From positions 18,261,755-18,325,754 of the forward strand of contig CM043868.1 in the NCBI GenBank assembly GCA_023846275.1: a stretch of 64,000 nt of DNA, read 5' to 3'. Under the pieces are notes generated by a model. That model saw only the letters and a list, made by a program, of their open reading frames with translations, was not told where the DNA came from and searched no databases. The DNA comes from Vanilla planifolia. Lineage: Eukaryota > Streptophyta > Magnoliopsida > Asparagales > Orchidaceae. Within the stretch, counting starts at the first letter, position 1, and each line of letters starts with the position of its first letter. Positions 1 to 11,396 of the stretch are shown piece after piece. Made by a program: the position numbers and the translations under genes.

Positions 1-165
1 TCTAATCTCTCAAATCTTTTCTCATAATTCAAAAGTTTGTTTCTAATCCCTAAAAATCTTTAAAATACTTAAAATATGTTAACAATGCTTAAAAAGTGCT
101 AACAACTCCTTAAAAATGCTAACAAGCACTTGAAAAGTGCTAACTATCCTTAAAGTTTGCTAACA
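1..165 (-). repeat. 3' LTR of copia element 1, partial
   Basis: Matches 4403-4568 almost base for base. On the minus strand it begins TGTTAGCAAAC next to the purine-rich tract. It contains the same run of five GTTAGCA-headed repeats as the 5' LTR. The remaining ~145 bases lie upstream of the window. Confidence 0.93.
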
Positions 166-178
166 TTACTCCCCATCA
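166..178 (-). other. Polypurine tract of copia element 1
   Basis: On the minus strand the sequence GATGGGGAGTAA lies immediately before the 3' LTR start, the place where plus-strand priming occurs in LTR elements. The equivalent tract is GAAGGAGAGTAA in element 2 and GAGAGTGAGTAA in element 3. Confidence 0.8.
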
Positions 179-189
179 AACTTGAACTA

Positions 190-1960
190 TCTTCAACCCT
201 AATTGATCTCGTAATTCTTCAAACTTCTTCACTCCAAGCGATTTAGTGAAAATATCAGCTACTTGTTATTCAGTACTGCAATGTATCAGTCATATAGTCT
301 CCTTGTTGACATGATCACGAAGAAAATGATACCTTGTCTCGATATGCTTGCTTCTCCCATGTTGAACTGGATTTTTGGCTAATTTGATGGCTGATATATT
401 ATCAATAAATATAGTTATTGACTCTTCTTATTGATGATGTAACTCCTGCAATAAATTTCGTAACCAAATTGCTTCACAAACTGTTGATGAAGCATCAATA
501 TACCCTGCTTCACAAGATGAAAGAGCAATGACATCTTGTTTAGTCAATCTCCATATAAATGCTGATGATCCTAAGAAGAAACAATAACCAATTGTACTCA
601 TCCTTTCATTTATATCACCTCCCCAATCACTATCAGAGTAGCCACATAAATCTGTCCCACTTTGGTTAGTGAAATGCAAACCATAATCAAGTGTTCCTTT
701 AATATATCTTAGTATTCTTTTTGCAACCATCCAATATGTTTCCTTTGGATTTTTCATATATCGACTAATGAATCCAACAGAATATAGAATATCAGGTCTT
801 GTGATAGTGAGGTAACGAAGACTACCTACAAGACTTTTAAATAAAGTAGAGTTAATATTGTTTCCTTCTCCTTCTCTACTTATTTTCATTCTCACATCAA
901 GTGGTATTGCCACTGATTTACAATCTTCCATTCTAAACTTCTTTAGAAGTTTAGTAGCATATCTTCTTTGAGAGATTTGGATTCCAGTTTTCATTTGCTT
1001 TACTTCTAAATCAAGGAAGTATGATATTTCACCATTATCTGTCATGTCAAATTCATGTTGCATAGTTCTTTTGAATTCTTGAAACAATTCAAAAGAATTT
1101 CCTGTATAAAGCAAATCATCTACATAAAGACAAACTATAAGAATATTATTTTGAGTTGTCTTAATGTAAAGTGCATGCTCAAATGGACATTTTTGGAATC
1201 CTTGTTGTTGAAGATATCTATCAATCTTGGTATTCCATGCTCTTGGTGCTTGTTTCAATCCATATAAAGCCTTTTTCAAACGATAAACTTTATGTGGATC
1301 ACCCACAATTTTGTAACCTTCAGGTTGATCGATATAAACTTTTTCTTCTAAAACTCCATTCAAAAATGCAGATTTAACATCAAGTTGACATACCTTCCAT
1401 CCATGATGTGCTGCAAGTGCTAAAATCAACTTCATTGTATCAAATCGAGCAACTGGAGTAAATACCTCATTGTAGTTTATACCATATTTTTGCTTAAAGC
1501 CTTTTGCTACAAGTCTTGCCTTATATCTATCCACTGTTCCATCTGCTTTATGCTTGATCTTGTAAACCCATTTAACTCTTATGGGTTTCTTTTGAGGAGG
1601 GAGTTCAACCAACTCCCATGTATTATTCTTTTCTATAGATGCTATTTCTTCATCCATAGCTTTTAGCCAATTTATATCTTGCACTGCTTCATAAAAAAAA
1701 ATAGGTTCATAATCAGTAAAATAATAGAATAAGTTAGAATACTGAGAAGTTTGCTTATATATCTCTTGTAAACTTTTCATCTTTTTGCTTGAGTCAATAG
1801 GATGTGCTTTCTTTTGCATAATAGTTAATCTTGAGGGAGAGCTTGTTGGAGAATTCAAATCATGAGTTTTTTGATTTTGAATTTCTTCTTCTTGCCCAAG
1901 TGTGATAGTTTTATCATCCTTCTCTTCCGTCCACTTCCAAGTATCTTCTTCTACAAACAC
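190..1960 (-). pseudogene. Copia element 1 reverse transcriptase and RNase H, broken
   Basis: An open frame of 510 codons (428-1960) encodes a copia reverse transcriptase. It starts after an acidic linker and includes WVYKIKHKADG, the AFLNG block and the catalytic YVDD (in CLYVDDLLYTGN). RNase H follows, with SDSDWGGD, the SSCEAGY block and the start of its last helix. A TAA at 428-430 stops the frame. The same frame continues to about 190 with the copia RNase H tail (HIETRYHF and ADIFTKSL blocks), carrying further stops. In an intact element this is the C-terminal part of the gag-pol polyprotein. The catalytic YVDD is intact, but the polyprotein cannot be made whole. Confidence 0.92.
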
Positions 1961-1989
1961 AACATCACGACTAATAAATACCTTTTTGG

Positions 1990-2808
1990 TTAAAGGATTG
2001 TAAAGTTTGTAGGCTTTTGACTCATCGTTGTACCCAATGAATATGTATTTTTCACCTTATCATATAATTTCTTCCTTATTGCATTAGATACCTGTGCATA
2101 TGCAATACAACCAAATATTCGAAAATGAAAAACACTTGGTGTATATCCACTCCAAGCTTCTTGTGGAGTCATATAACGCACAGCTTTAGTAGGACATCGA
2201 TTCAACAAAAAAGTTGAACATGCAACTACTTCTGCCCAAAATTCTTTTGGCATATTCCTCTCTCTCATCATTGTCCTTGTCATATCAAGGATAGTATGAT
2301 TTCTTCTTTCAACTACTCCATTTTGTTGTGGAGTATAACTTGTGGTAAATTGATGTCATATGCCTTCTTGCTTACATAATTGAATAAATTCATTTGAAGT
2401 GTATTCACCACCTCTATCAGATCTAAGGCACTGAATAAATAGCCCACTCTCTTTTTCAACCTTGCATTTGAACTCTTTAAATATGGAGATAGTAGCAGAT
2501 TTCTCCTTAATAAAATATATCCATATTTTTCTACTAAAATCATCTATGAAAGTGATAAAATATTTGTTACCTCCATTAGATAATGACACCAATGGACCAC
2601 AAATATCTGTTTAAATAAGCTGCAACGGCCTTTTAGCTCTCCAAGTGTTATTCTTCTGAAATGGTAGACGATGTTGCTTTCCAAGTATACAAGTTTCACA
2701 TATATGGTTTGGATCATCCAATAAAGGAAGACCTTTCACCATTCTTTCTTTTGCCAATAAATTCAAACCTCCAAAGTTAAAGTGACCATACCTTAGATGC
2801 CATTTCAA
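1990..2808 (-). pseudogene. Copia element 1 integrase, broken
   Basis: Three open pieces together make a copia integrase. 2611-2808 holds the GAG-pre-integrase zinc region (HLRYGH then CETCILGKQHR, an HHCC pattern). 2356-2592 holds the catalytic core with FITFIDDFSRK and SDRGGEYTSNEF, the two Asp of DD35E. 1990-2283 holds the part after the catalytic Glu, with MPKEFWAEVV and FGCIAYA. The pieces are separated by in-frame stops near 2610 and 2354 (the second replaces an expected Arg codon, CGA to TGA), and a frameshift lies near 2030. The Glu of DD35E lies in the segment between the last two pieces (GVVERRN). Confidence 0.9.
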
Positions 2809-2859
2809 AGAATCATTTGAAAGATGCCCAAGATAACAAACTTCACTTGTTGATTTTAA

Positions 2860-3198
2860 TTAAAGAGGAAACATGTGATTTGTCAACATCTTCACTTTAG
2901 TAATATTCCTTCCTTTTGAATCTTGCAAAAGAAGATAATCATTCTCCATATGTATAATATATCCTTTCTCAATTAATTGCCCAAGGCTAAGGATATTACT
3001 TTTCATATCAGGAATAAAATATGCATCTGAAATAATAATTGGAAACACATTCTCTTTGTAAAGTTTTATATTACTTTTGCCTTCAACTTTCAACTTTGAT
3101 GAGTCTCCAAGATTCACACTTTCTTGCACATTTTCAATTGACTCAAATAGATGTCTTTTTTCACACATATGGTTGCTTGCTCCTGAATCAAGAACCAT
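2860..3198 (-). pseudogene. Copia element 1 aspartic protease, frameshifted from gag
   Basis: The open frame carries LDSGASNHM, the retropepsin active site of copia elements, then a typical protease body ending in MFPL. The frame stops at a TAA where related copies read CAA (Gln). It is out of frame with gag. The gag frame runs on over the same bases as a nonsense tail. Element 2 has one more T at the junction (TTTCTT against TTCTT here), so a single-base loss in element 1 explains the shift. Confidence 0.88.
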
Positions 3199-4166
3199 AC
3201 ATCTTCTTTTTCGTTGCCCTCTTTTTCAGCCAATAAAGATATTGACTCTTCTTTTGATGTTTCAGCATGGTTTGATTGATTATTTTTATGCCAACAATCA
3301 GAAGCATAATGACCAAACTTATGACAATTGTAACATTTAATATTTCTACCTTGTCCTTGACCTCGAGAAGAATTATTTCTTCCATGCCCGTGTTGAGTGT
3401 AAGATTGATTAAATTTCTGTTGAGATCTATTTTGGAAACAACCTCTTCCACGTTCTCGATATGAACCTCGTCCTCTTCCTCTTGAATTTGAATTCTCTTT
3501 CTTCAATACATTGTCTTCTTTCAAATTCAATGTTGATTCTAATGCTTGATCAATAGGTGCAACTTCAGCCTTTTTCTTTAGTCGTTGCTGATGCACTTGT
3601 AAAGAACTCATTAGCTCTTCAATAGATAAACTACATATATCTTTAGATTCTTCAATTGCTGTTACCACGTGTTCAAACATAGGAGTTAAAGAACGAAGTA
3701 CCTTTTCAATGACACATACATCGTCGGTTTGTTCTCCATTTCTCTTCATCAAATTCACAATAGCTATCAAGCATGAGACATAATCTGAGATAGTCTCATT
3801 TTCATTCATCTTTGTTTGCTCAAAATCACCCCTAAGGATTTGAAGACGTACACGCTTCACCCGTTCAACACCTTTGAAGATTGTGTTGAGTTTACTCCAA
3901 ACCCCTTTGCTTGTAGTTGCTTCTGCAACTTTCTTAAAAGTGGCTTCATCAAGTCCTTGATATATCAAGAACAATGCCTTTTTGTCTTGTCTCTGATTTT
4001 CTTTCAACAATTTCTTCTCCGCTTCAGTAGCATCTGATTCATCAAAGACATCGATAACAATCTCTCAAAGGTCTTGCGAGCCAAGAAGGGCTTTAAATTG
4101 AATGTACCAATTATCATAATTGTCGTTCGTCAATTTGGGAACGATCTGTTGCATAATTCCAGACAT
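3190..4166 (-). pseudogene. Copia element 1 gag, one stop codon
   Basis: Copia gag in a single frame starting at an ATG at 4164-4166 (MSGIMQQIVPKLTND...). One in-frame TGA at 4065-4067 replaces the Trp of the conserved QDLWEI block, after which the frame is open to about 3190. It contains the UBN2-type gag domain (LIYQGLDEATFKKV, SDYVSCLIAIVN) in the middle. An Arg/Gly-rich basic linker precedes a CX2CX4HX4C zinc knuckle (CYNCHKFGHYASDC) at roughly 3293-3336. Gag forms the virus-like particle core. The stop is a G-to-A transition on the coding strand. Confidence 0.9.
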
Positions 4167-4243
4167 TGTAAATGAAAAACACCCCTTTAAAAAAAACTTT
4201 GCTCTTCTCCCTTCGACGCTGCGGCGTTCGATCTACTTCCTTA

Positions 4244-4255
4244 GCTCTGATACCA
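4244..4255 (-). other. Primer-binding site of copia element 1
   Basis: On the minus strand TGGTATCAGAGC lies three bases after the 5' LTR. It is complementary to the 3' end of initiator Met-tRNA, the usual primer of Ty1-copia elements. Confidence 0.9.
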
Positions 4256-4258
4256 CTT

Positions 4259-4568
4259 TGATGGAAATAAAAGAGTAGGGAGAAATTTGGAAATGACAAC
4301 GAAAGACTTAAGGAAGAGGAAGAGAATAGCTAAGAATTTTTCTTTCATAAAATTGCATAATCACAATGAACCAATTACATCTATTTATAACCAAGAAAAA
4401 TATCTAATCTCTCAAATCTTTTCTCATAATTCAAAAGTTTGTTTCTAATCCCTAAAAATCTTCAAAATACTTAAAATATGCTAACCATGCTTAAAAAGTG
4501 CTAACAACTCCTTTAAAAATGCTAACAAGCACTTGAAAAATGCTAACCATCTTTAAAGTTTGCTAACA
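4259..4568 (-). repeat. 5' LTR of copia element 1 (310 bp)
   Basis: On the minus strand it begins TGTTAGCAAAC at 4568 and ends CCATCA at 4259, giving the TG...CA ends of an LTR. Its U3 starts with five tandem units of about 21 bases, each headed by (T)GTTAGCA. A TATAAATA box follows at 4382-4389. The five bases outside (4569-4573, CTGTT) are the expected target-site duplication; the partner is outside the window. Confidence 0.93.
4382..4389 (-). promoter_or_regulatory. TATA box of copia element 1 LTR
   Basis: TATAAATA on the minus strand inside the LTR, in line with TATAAAAT of element 2. It is the likely core promoter that separates U3 from R. Confidence 0.65.
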
Positions 4569-4700
4569 CTGTTTGGTAGAATGTCCTGGCCATAACTTGC
4601 AGAACTCCGTTTCTCTTGGTTTGATGCAGCCTTGCTTGAGTCTGCGTTCAAATCAGTCACCAATTTTTTTACAAAAGACTCCTCAGCTTCCAAGCCTCAG
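4569..4700 (-). other. Unidentified exon-like open segment, cut by copia element 1
   Basis: On the minus strand this is open for about 42 codons and reads like real protein (for example ESFVKKLVTDLNADSS, then NQEKRSSASYGQDILPN). It is then interrupted by the LTR at 4568. Similar but degraded sequence follows FT-like exon 4 in arm B (about 18770-18860) and in copy C (about 26150-26245). It is therefore part of the duplicated unit, perhaps an exon of the gene that lay downstream of the ancestral FT copy. I do not recognise the protein. Confidence 0.45.
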
Positions 4701-4832
4701 TAAATTACAGCCCTTATTTACTTTTCCCTAAATAGTACATGATTGAGTACACAGTACAGCACAGTAGCAGTCAATGACACAGTAGCGGTTACTATATGAA
4801 GGTGAAGCAAAGCATCGGTAAAACAACTGCTT

Positions 4833-5999
4833 TAACACGAAGAACCTCCAGCCTCCAGTGCTTCCACCGGCAAGCCGAATTTGTAGAACTCCAGAAAGCT
4901 TTTGGTGTTGATGTTCTCCCGCTGCTCGGCCCAGATGCCATTCCCCTCCTTAGCTGCCTGAAAAGTGCGAATACAATAAGGTGAATGCCGGCTGCCAGCT
5001 CTCGTAGGTCACCAGTTCGCGCCATGTGCATGCCATATTCCACCAGAATAATGGTCACTACCTAAGTTCTTGGATGCTTCATTCAGAACTGTCTTAAACT
5101 AAAACATGCATGTCCAGAAAAATTTTAGTTTATAATTCCATATATTGATAATCCAATGAGATTAACCCGAAATATTTACACATGTAAGAGATAAGTTTTT
5201 CCAACTCTATTCATGATTTATACTCTCATAATATGCTCAAATGAGAGAGAGATAAATGATATGACCTTATGCCATTACCCGATTTGGACCTACAAGATCT
5301 TACCAAGAGTTAGTGGAGCATTTGATACTCACTTAATCATCAAGAATATTCAAGAAGAGAGTCAACTATTCATGTAGTGGGGTGGCATATGATACCGATA
5401 TTTCTATCAATGTAATCACAAAAAAAGTTTTGATGCATCTATTTTGTATATATTTCAATCAATATGATAGAGATATTTCCATCAACATTGTGTTGTAAAA
5501 GGATATTTATTGACGTTGACATTGGTTAAATACACTTGAGGAAACAAATATCTCAAACAAATAATATAAATAAAAACAAAGATCCTTTGATAGAATGTTA
5601 GTAATGGATTTGGAAAGAAAGATATTAAATTATTATATCCTTCTCAAAAAGCTCTATATTTTTGCTTTTACATATTACAAATGAAAATACTCTCCCAAGG
5701 TTGGGTGGCTTGGGCTTGGGGCATCCAGATCAACTACTACCTACAAGTTTTGATTCCCTATAAAATGAGAAACAAAAAGAAAAATGTTTTGCAAGAAGAG
5801 GGAGTTCTTTTAAATCCCCAAGGATGCATACATGTAAATCATTTCCTTTCATTTCAACTTTGGGACATTAGAGATTATAGATGACCATCAATTAATAATC
5901 TTAGTATTATTGAGTGCAACTCTTATGCTAATATAATTATCAAAGAGGCCAAAGGCATCCCTTATTGTGTCAACAAGGCCAAAAACAATCACCTAAAAT
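4833..5999 (-). pseudogene. FT-like PEBP pseudogene, copy A (four exon relics)
   Basis: All four exons of an FT-like gene can be found on the minus strand by comparison with the intact copy at 17181-18405. Exon 1 is at 5816-5999, with the start ATG lost, several stops and a small deletion. Exon 2 is at 5679-5740, still exactly 62 bases with a GT donor, reading [13 protein letters not shown] but with the final Trp changed. Exon 3 is a shortened relic at about 5575-5608. Exon 4 is at 4833-5023: its acceptor AG has become AT, a stretch of about 30-40 bases near the end is lost, frames are shifted, and the stop codon has mutated. Introns are kept, so this is a duplicated gene that died, not a processed copy. 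Confidence 0.85.
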
Positions 6000-6724
6000 G
6001 CTTAGAAGAAGGTGAGAAGAAAATTAATGCTCAAGAAGGAGAAGAAGATAAATGATTTGGGAAGAAGGAAAAGGTAATAATTGTTTTAATACAAGCAACA
6101 TAGGAAAGTGAGAAACATTTAGCATTGCCCTTAAACATTTTCTCACCATGTGATCTTTCATATAAAGCTTTTAAAGATTCCCCTTTTTTAATGTCAAGAC
6201 TCAAAATCAATAATTTTCTACATATTGATAGGAACTAGTCTTTTGACCTTTTACTCACTCTTCAAATCACATGCATAGAATTTGCATTATTGCAAGTAGT
6301 AGAATGAACAATTTGCTTTATTAATGAGAGGGAAGAGGACAAAAAAAGAAAAATTTTTGTCCTTTATGCCTAATTTTCTTACTAAATTTATGACAATTTA
6401 TTCTATGAGAGAATTATAAAAAGGTTAAAAAAGGATTAAAATTTAATATTAGTGATAAAATTTAATATTCACCATATTCTAGGTGGAATACTTAAAAAAT
6501 ATTTAATAATTCTCAAATCTATAACACAACAATAGATCCTTGTTGTTCACTTAACAACAAAGATCAAACAAAAATAAAAAGAAGATGCTAAAAGGAATAC
6601 AATTTCTATTGTTGAAAGTTTATTGAATGGGAAGAAAACATGTTAGTGGTGTGCCATGAATCATTTTCAATGTTTGGAAGCATAGCTTTCTTGATGAAGA
6701 AAATCAAGAGTTGGTGACATGGGT

Positions 6725-7010
6725 ATGCACAATGTCATAGTTTAGCCATTTAAATCTCATAGTTTACACAAATAATATTTAATTTAGCTCTTTTCTCTTC
6801 TACCATTGCATGGAAGAAGCTTGTGTTTCTCTCACCTTCTTTAAGTTCTTCAATATCATCCTTTTGGTATCAAAATATTTCCTCCTTTGTAATCGCATCC
6901 AAGTGGGATTCATTAGCCATGATTAGCTCAATTCTCATCTCCTAATTTTGACAAGTTTGAATTTGAGTTTCTTTTATTTTGACTAGTTCTTCAACATTTT
7001 TAATTATATC
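6725..7010 (-). mobile_element. LINE (L1-type) ORF2 scrap
   Basis: The minus strand encodes a short block typical of plant L1 ORF2 between endonuclease and reverse transcriptase: EGERNTSFFHAMVEEKRAK, the counterpart of the EGDRNTKFFH motif, with one stop. It abuts arm A, and arm B has no LINE at the matching place. It is either a later insertion or marks the edge of the duplication. Confidence 0.65.
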
Positions 7011-7179
7011 AAAAATATTATCAAACAAGTGAGAATAGGTTTAATACCATATTAAAAGTTTAATAATAAAGTCTTAATGTATAATCAATATGGTTGAGTA
7101 GTTCTTAATGTGCATAAAATCTAATAATTTTGACAATATAAATAGAAGTTCATACACTTCGTTCAAGTGATTGACACAT

Positions 7180-7820
7180 AATTTAAAATAACCCTCATTT
7201 CTATGCTAATCAAAGTGAAAGAAATCCTAAAATCCAACCAAGAAAATCATGATTAATTATGGTTGAACTTAATAAAGTCAATTTCTTGAAAAATTTATTT
7301 ATATATACATAAATATTAAAATAATAATATAATATTAGAGAGTATATCATAATACTAAATTTATTTAAAAATATTATTTGAGTATATTAATAGAAAGAGC
7401 TTTAATAAATGAGTCTAATGACATTGAGTTTGTAACTTTTAAAGATAGATAATTTATTATAAATTTTTAAAAAATTATAATTTTTAAATATTACTTAGGA
7501 TAGATTTATAATTTTGAGAAGTTCATCTTAAGTCTGAAACCAATTGGTAGGGGGTAAATCTACAAATAAGAGAATATTGGCTACGGTAAGGTAGATCTAT
7601 TATTTTGAGAAAATCAATATAGTTATAATTGGTTTGGTAAATGATAGATTTATAAATTATGAAAAGTTAAAATGATAGAATATTAATTTACAAATTATGG
7701 TTTCTTCCCATCTCTTATGACAATTTTGGTGCAACATTAAAAGAGCATTTCAATAACTATTATTTGTATTCAGTGCTAATAATTAATTTTAAGGAATGCT
7801 TTCTCTAATGTGCACACGCT
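7180..7820 (+). repeat. Dispersed AT-rich repeat R, copy 1
   Basis: Aligns by eye to 53950-54620 and 55130-55600. Shared landmarks are an ACCCTCATTT-like start, GAACTTAATnnnGTCAATTT, a run ending in TTTATTYAAAAATA, then TTATAATTTTGAGAA. No coding capacity or terminal structure is visible. The repeat class is unknown. Confidence 0.6.
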
Positions 7821-10800
7821 TAATCCAATCACACATGTAATATCACCAATTATTTGTTAAAACTCTTACAAAAGTTAATAGGGAGAATTTCTATTTGGGT
7901 ATTTACATGAGGTTACAAATTATTGATGGTGGTTTCTTGCTAGCAATGAAGATAAAAAAACTTAGGTTAAAAGAGAAAACTATAGGAAAGAGGAAAGAGA
8001 AGTTATGGAACCATTGAAGAAAGTTTTGTTATAGTTTGAAGAGGACATTGGAAGAAAAAGGATGAATACAACAAAGAAATAATTAAGGAAAGTGTAGAAA
8101 TCACCTAAGAAAAACTAAGTAATTATTTTTTAAATTCCTTTTAAGTTTCAAGGATATAATAAAATGGTATCACTTAGGTATATATAAGAATTGATTTTAG
8201 AATAATTTGGATGCAAGATAAGGTAAATTGGATATATTTTGAAGTGAAATCGATAGATTCATGCTGAGAAAATTTGTTTTTGATATGTATAATACAACTA
8301 CATAATATAGTATGATTAAGTGAAAATCCAACTAGAATAAGAGTTGTAGGGCTATGATTATTAGTCGTGTAAGGTTTTTTAAGGGATCATACTAAGATGA
8401 TACCATTGGTCGTACTAGTATAAGAAGAATAAAGCTATTATTTAGCTTTTAGGTTAATCACATAAGAACGATATAGGTGTCATACTTATACAGTTAGATG
8501 GGCTCTCGGTAACATATGAATGTGATGTTGATATCAGCCAAATATGATATTGTTCTATTGTACTAAAAAATTCTTCAGAGGCTTACAAATGAAGAATGAA
8601 TTAAGTCGCGTTTAGGATCATAGTAGTATGATGTTGATTGATCATATTGAATGATTGGTTTGGGTTTAAGTGAGATTAGATTGGTCCACAATACATGATC
8701 TTGTCAAGCGATGCTTATGGAATATTAGCATATAATTAGTTTGGAAGCTAGATCATATGGGTATGATGCATGTAATCATATTATACAATAAAAAAAGAGA
8801 TTGACTTAATACATTGGATGAGTTAATTAGAGGGATCGTATAGTAAAAAAAATAGTTGATCGTACCAAATGATCAGTCAATGCAAAGCATAAAACAATAA
8901 ATTCCAAAGATAAGAGACTATGATCAAACTTATACATTGTGTATCATCATATAGTACGATATCTTGGTACTAGATTAATAAGGAAAACATATGATATGAT
9001 TAAGTGGATCGTACTATGCAAAGAGAAAAATAATGATTTGATCATATTATACGATGAGATTATTATAGTAATATGGTTGTTTAACATGGTAGAGAGAGTA
9101 GGAATCATATATTTTGATGTTATAGATTGTATTAGATGATCAGTGAGTAATAAGAATTTTATTAAAATAGAGAGAGATTGTATGGTATAATATTAGTGAT
9201 TGTAAGGTATGTTCAGAAGAGATAAAAATAACAAAGTATTGGTTTTAAGGATTGGATGACATGATCAAGTGGTCATACATGTATTATTTATCTCATGATA
9301 CTTATTTAATTATCACATTATATGGTATGATAGAGGAATTGCACAAGTAAGATTTAGAGTAACAACTTAAGAGTTTAAAAAAATGTATGATTTTAATTGC
9401 TTATTTAACATGTCATATATATGTTATATGTTAATTATTACTTATACATAGAAAGATTAAGATTGAAAAGCAAGTCAACTCTCAGATTCTAATAAGTACA
9501 CGTAATAAATATGATATAAATGTACTAGTAAACAATTTTCTATGTTATTTATAAAATGATATTATTTCATGTTATTTTTTTGTGTATGAAGAATATTAAG
9601 TAGGTTTTCATATTATCTTTTTATGCAAATCTCATACTAGTCCTATTAAGTAGTCATATTGATTTAATATTTTATTTACTTGTCTATGGCACTATATACT
9701 TCAATTTTTATATGAAAATAAGGTTAACATACAACATAACATAAAATTATATAAGATAAAGAATATCAAAATAATTTAGAATGTAAATATAGGCATGCTA
9801 ATATTAAATAAGGAAATGGAATTAAATAATTAGTATATCCCTAAAAATATTATTTTACTATTTTATTAGATTATATTACAATGTTAGAGGATAAAAGTAT
9901 CCATTTATGACTACATGATATTGATATGCATGATTAAGATAAGGTGTCCCATATACATGATATAGGATAAGGATAACCCACCTATATCTATATAATTCTA
10001 CTATACATTATATGGGGTGAAAACATGCCTTAGGAATGGGAATACTTAATAAGGTATCATGATATTATTTCTAGATAATAATGATCTGAACATGAAAAAT
10101 TTTAGCTATATATTAAAAATAAGATAAAAATTAAAAAATAATAGTTTATCTTTATAATACAAAATATTTAAAATACAAAAAAAAATTAAAAAAAATATAA
10201 ATGTGTATATTTATAATTTTTATTAGATTTATTAGTTTTTTTACATCATTACTTATTTAATTATAAACATTAGTTTCACATTATTGTGGAAAAATTATAT
10301 ATTTTTTATTATAGAGTATTTTATATATGTTATTACCTTATTAGTTTATCAATTTAACTCTTTAAAATTTTATTAATATTTACATCATAAGTAATGCAAC
10401 CATTGTATTGATAATTGAGAACTTAGATATTATGGATGATGATTAACTATCATAATAGTTTATTTATTATGAGTTTTTGTATTATGTATATTTGTATAGA
10501 ATTGACACAATATTTATTTATTTGGCTGGTTTATTTTAGTTTTTAGTTGAATCATTTATTTATGGTAATCTTTTTTTAGTTTGTGACAAAAAAAGGTTTT
10601 GGATAAATTTTATCTCACCATCACATCTCTACCTAGAATTTTGTATGTTTACTTATTTATTTTAATTGTGCATAATCTTTGATTTTCTCTATGATCATGT
10701 AGATTATGAGTTAAGGCCCTTATAGGTTGGTGAAGACTTGGCTTAAGATTCAATAGGATTTGTGAGTGAGGACACCAACATAGCATATTCATCTATATTA

Positions 10801-11390
10801 TTTTAGCTTAATTATAAGTGATTTCATGTAGAAAGGTTTTTAACACTATAAGAATTGAATCGAGTTTGAGTTATGGATAAAAATGAAATGTTAATAAGGA
10901 AAAAGGAAAAGAAAAGGCACAATAACAATTGGATTAGTTTGTGATTATCAACAAAGGAAAAGTGAGAGATCATAAAAAGGATGGCTTAGGTTAGGTATTC
11001 AGCCTTTGCATTTGACTTAAGAAAAATCTAAGCTTAATGTTGCCATCTATAAATAAGTTGGGACTTGTGAGAGATTGGTAGAAATTTAAAGAAATAAAAC
11101 TAGTTTCAAACTCAGAGGATTTGGTAAGTGTGGTCAACAGCATTAGAGAAATTATGAACTTGGTGAGGACACTTTTAGAATTTTCAATACACATGTGCCA
11201 ATTAGACATGCAACATTACTTCTAAAAAATCAAGATATTTATTTTTCATATGTAAAGTCAAGGTTGAGTATAAAATTGTATTTTAGGCTCAAATTAATTT
11301 GTGAGTGCAAAAAAGACAAAAAAGTTCCTATTTGACCTATTTTTGTCAGCTCTATTGATTATCATCGACTTGCCAAGATTGTGTTTTGTT
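7821..11390. other. AT-rich intergenic DNA with recurring ATCATACTA/TACGAT words
   Basis: No gene is supported. Between about 8270 and 9330 the sequence repeats short words such as GATCATAT, TCGTACTA, TACGAT and ATCATACTA many times without a regular period. The same vocabulary returns near 14.57-15.2, 27.0-27.6, 33.2-33.6 and 56.0-56.5 kb. 9400-11390 is plain AT-rich DNA. The short open frames here show no recognisable domain. Confidence 0.4.
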
Positions 11391-11396
11391 GAAATG

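Larger units (their letters stand above)
1..4568 (-). mobile_element. Ty1-copia LTR retrotransposon, element 1 (youngest copy)
   Basis: A copia element reading on the minus strand. Its 5' LTR is 4259-4568, its primer-binding site 4244-4255, and gag, protease, integrase, reverse transcriptase and RNase H follow in copia order down to about 190. A purine-rich tract lies at 166-178 and the start of the 3' LTR at 1-165, which runs off the window. The two LTRs can be compared over 165 bases and differ by about six substitutions and one indel, so this is the most recent of the three family copies here. The coding frame is broken by several stops and frameshifts, so it is not autonomous. The gag start and PBS type resemble the Tork/TAR group of copia elements; that lineage call is inference. 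The outer target-site partner is outside the window. Confidence 0.95.
4569..6720 (-). repeat. Arm A of inverted duplication carrying a dead FT-like gene
   Basis: The minus strand matches the plus strand of 16425-18860 in order. It covers more than 0.7 kb upstream of exon 1 (for example CTAACATGTTT and AACTTTCAACAATAGAAA in both arms), all four exons and introns, and the 3' flank with the shared GTACTCAAT and AGGGAAAA blocks. The arms are about 9.7 kb apart and clearly diverged, so the duplication is old. Arm A is cut on one side by copia element 1 and meets a LINE scrap on the other. Confidence 0.85.

Noticed and set aside
1055..1377. Plus-strand frames inside copia element 1
   Set aside because: Antisense shadows of reverse transcriptase; no independent coding signal.
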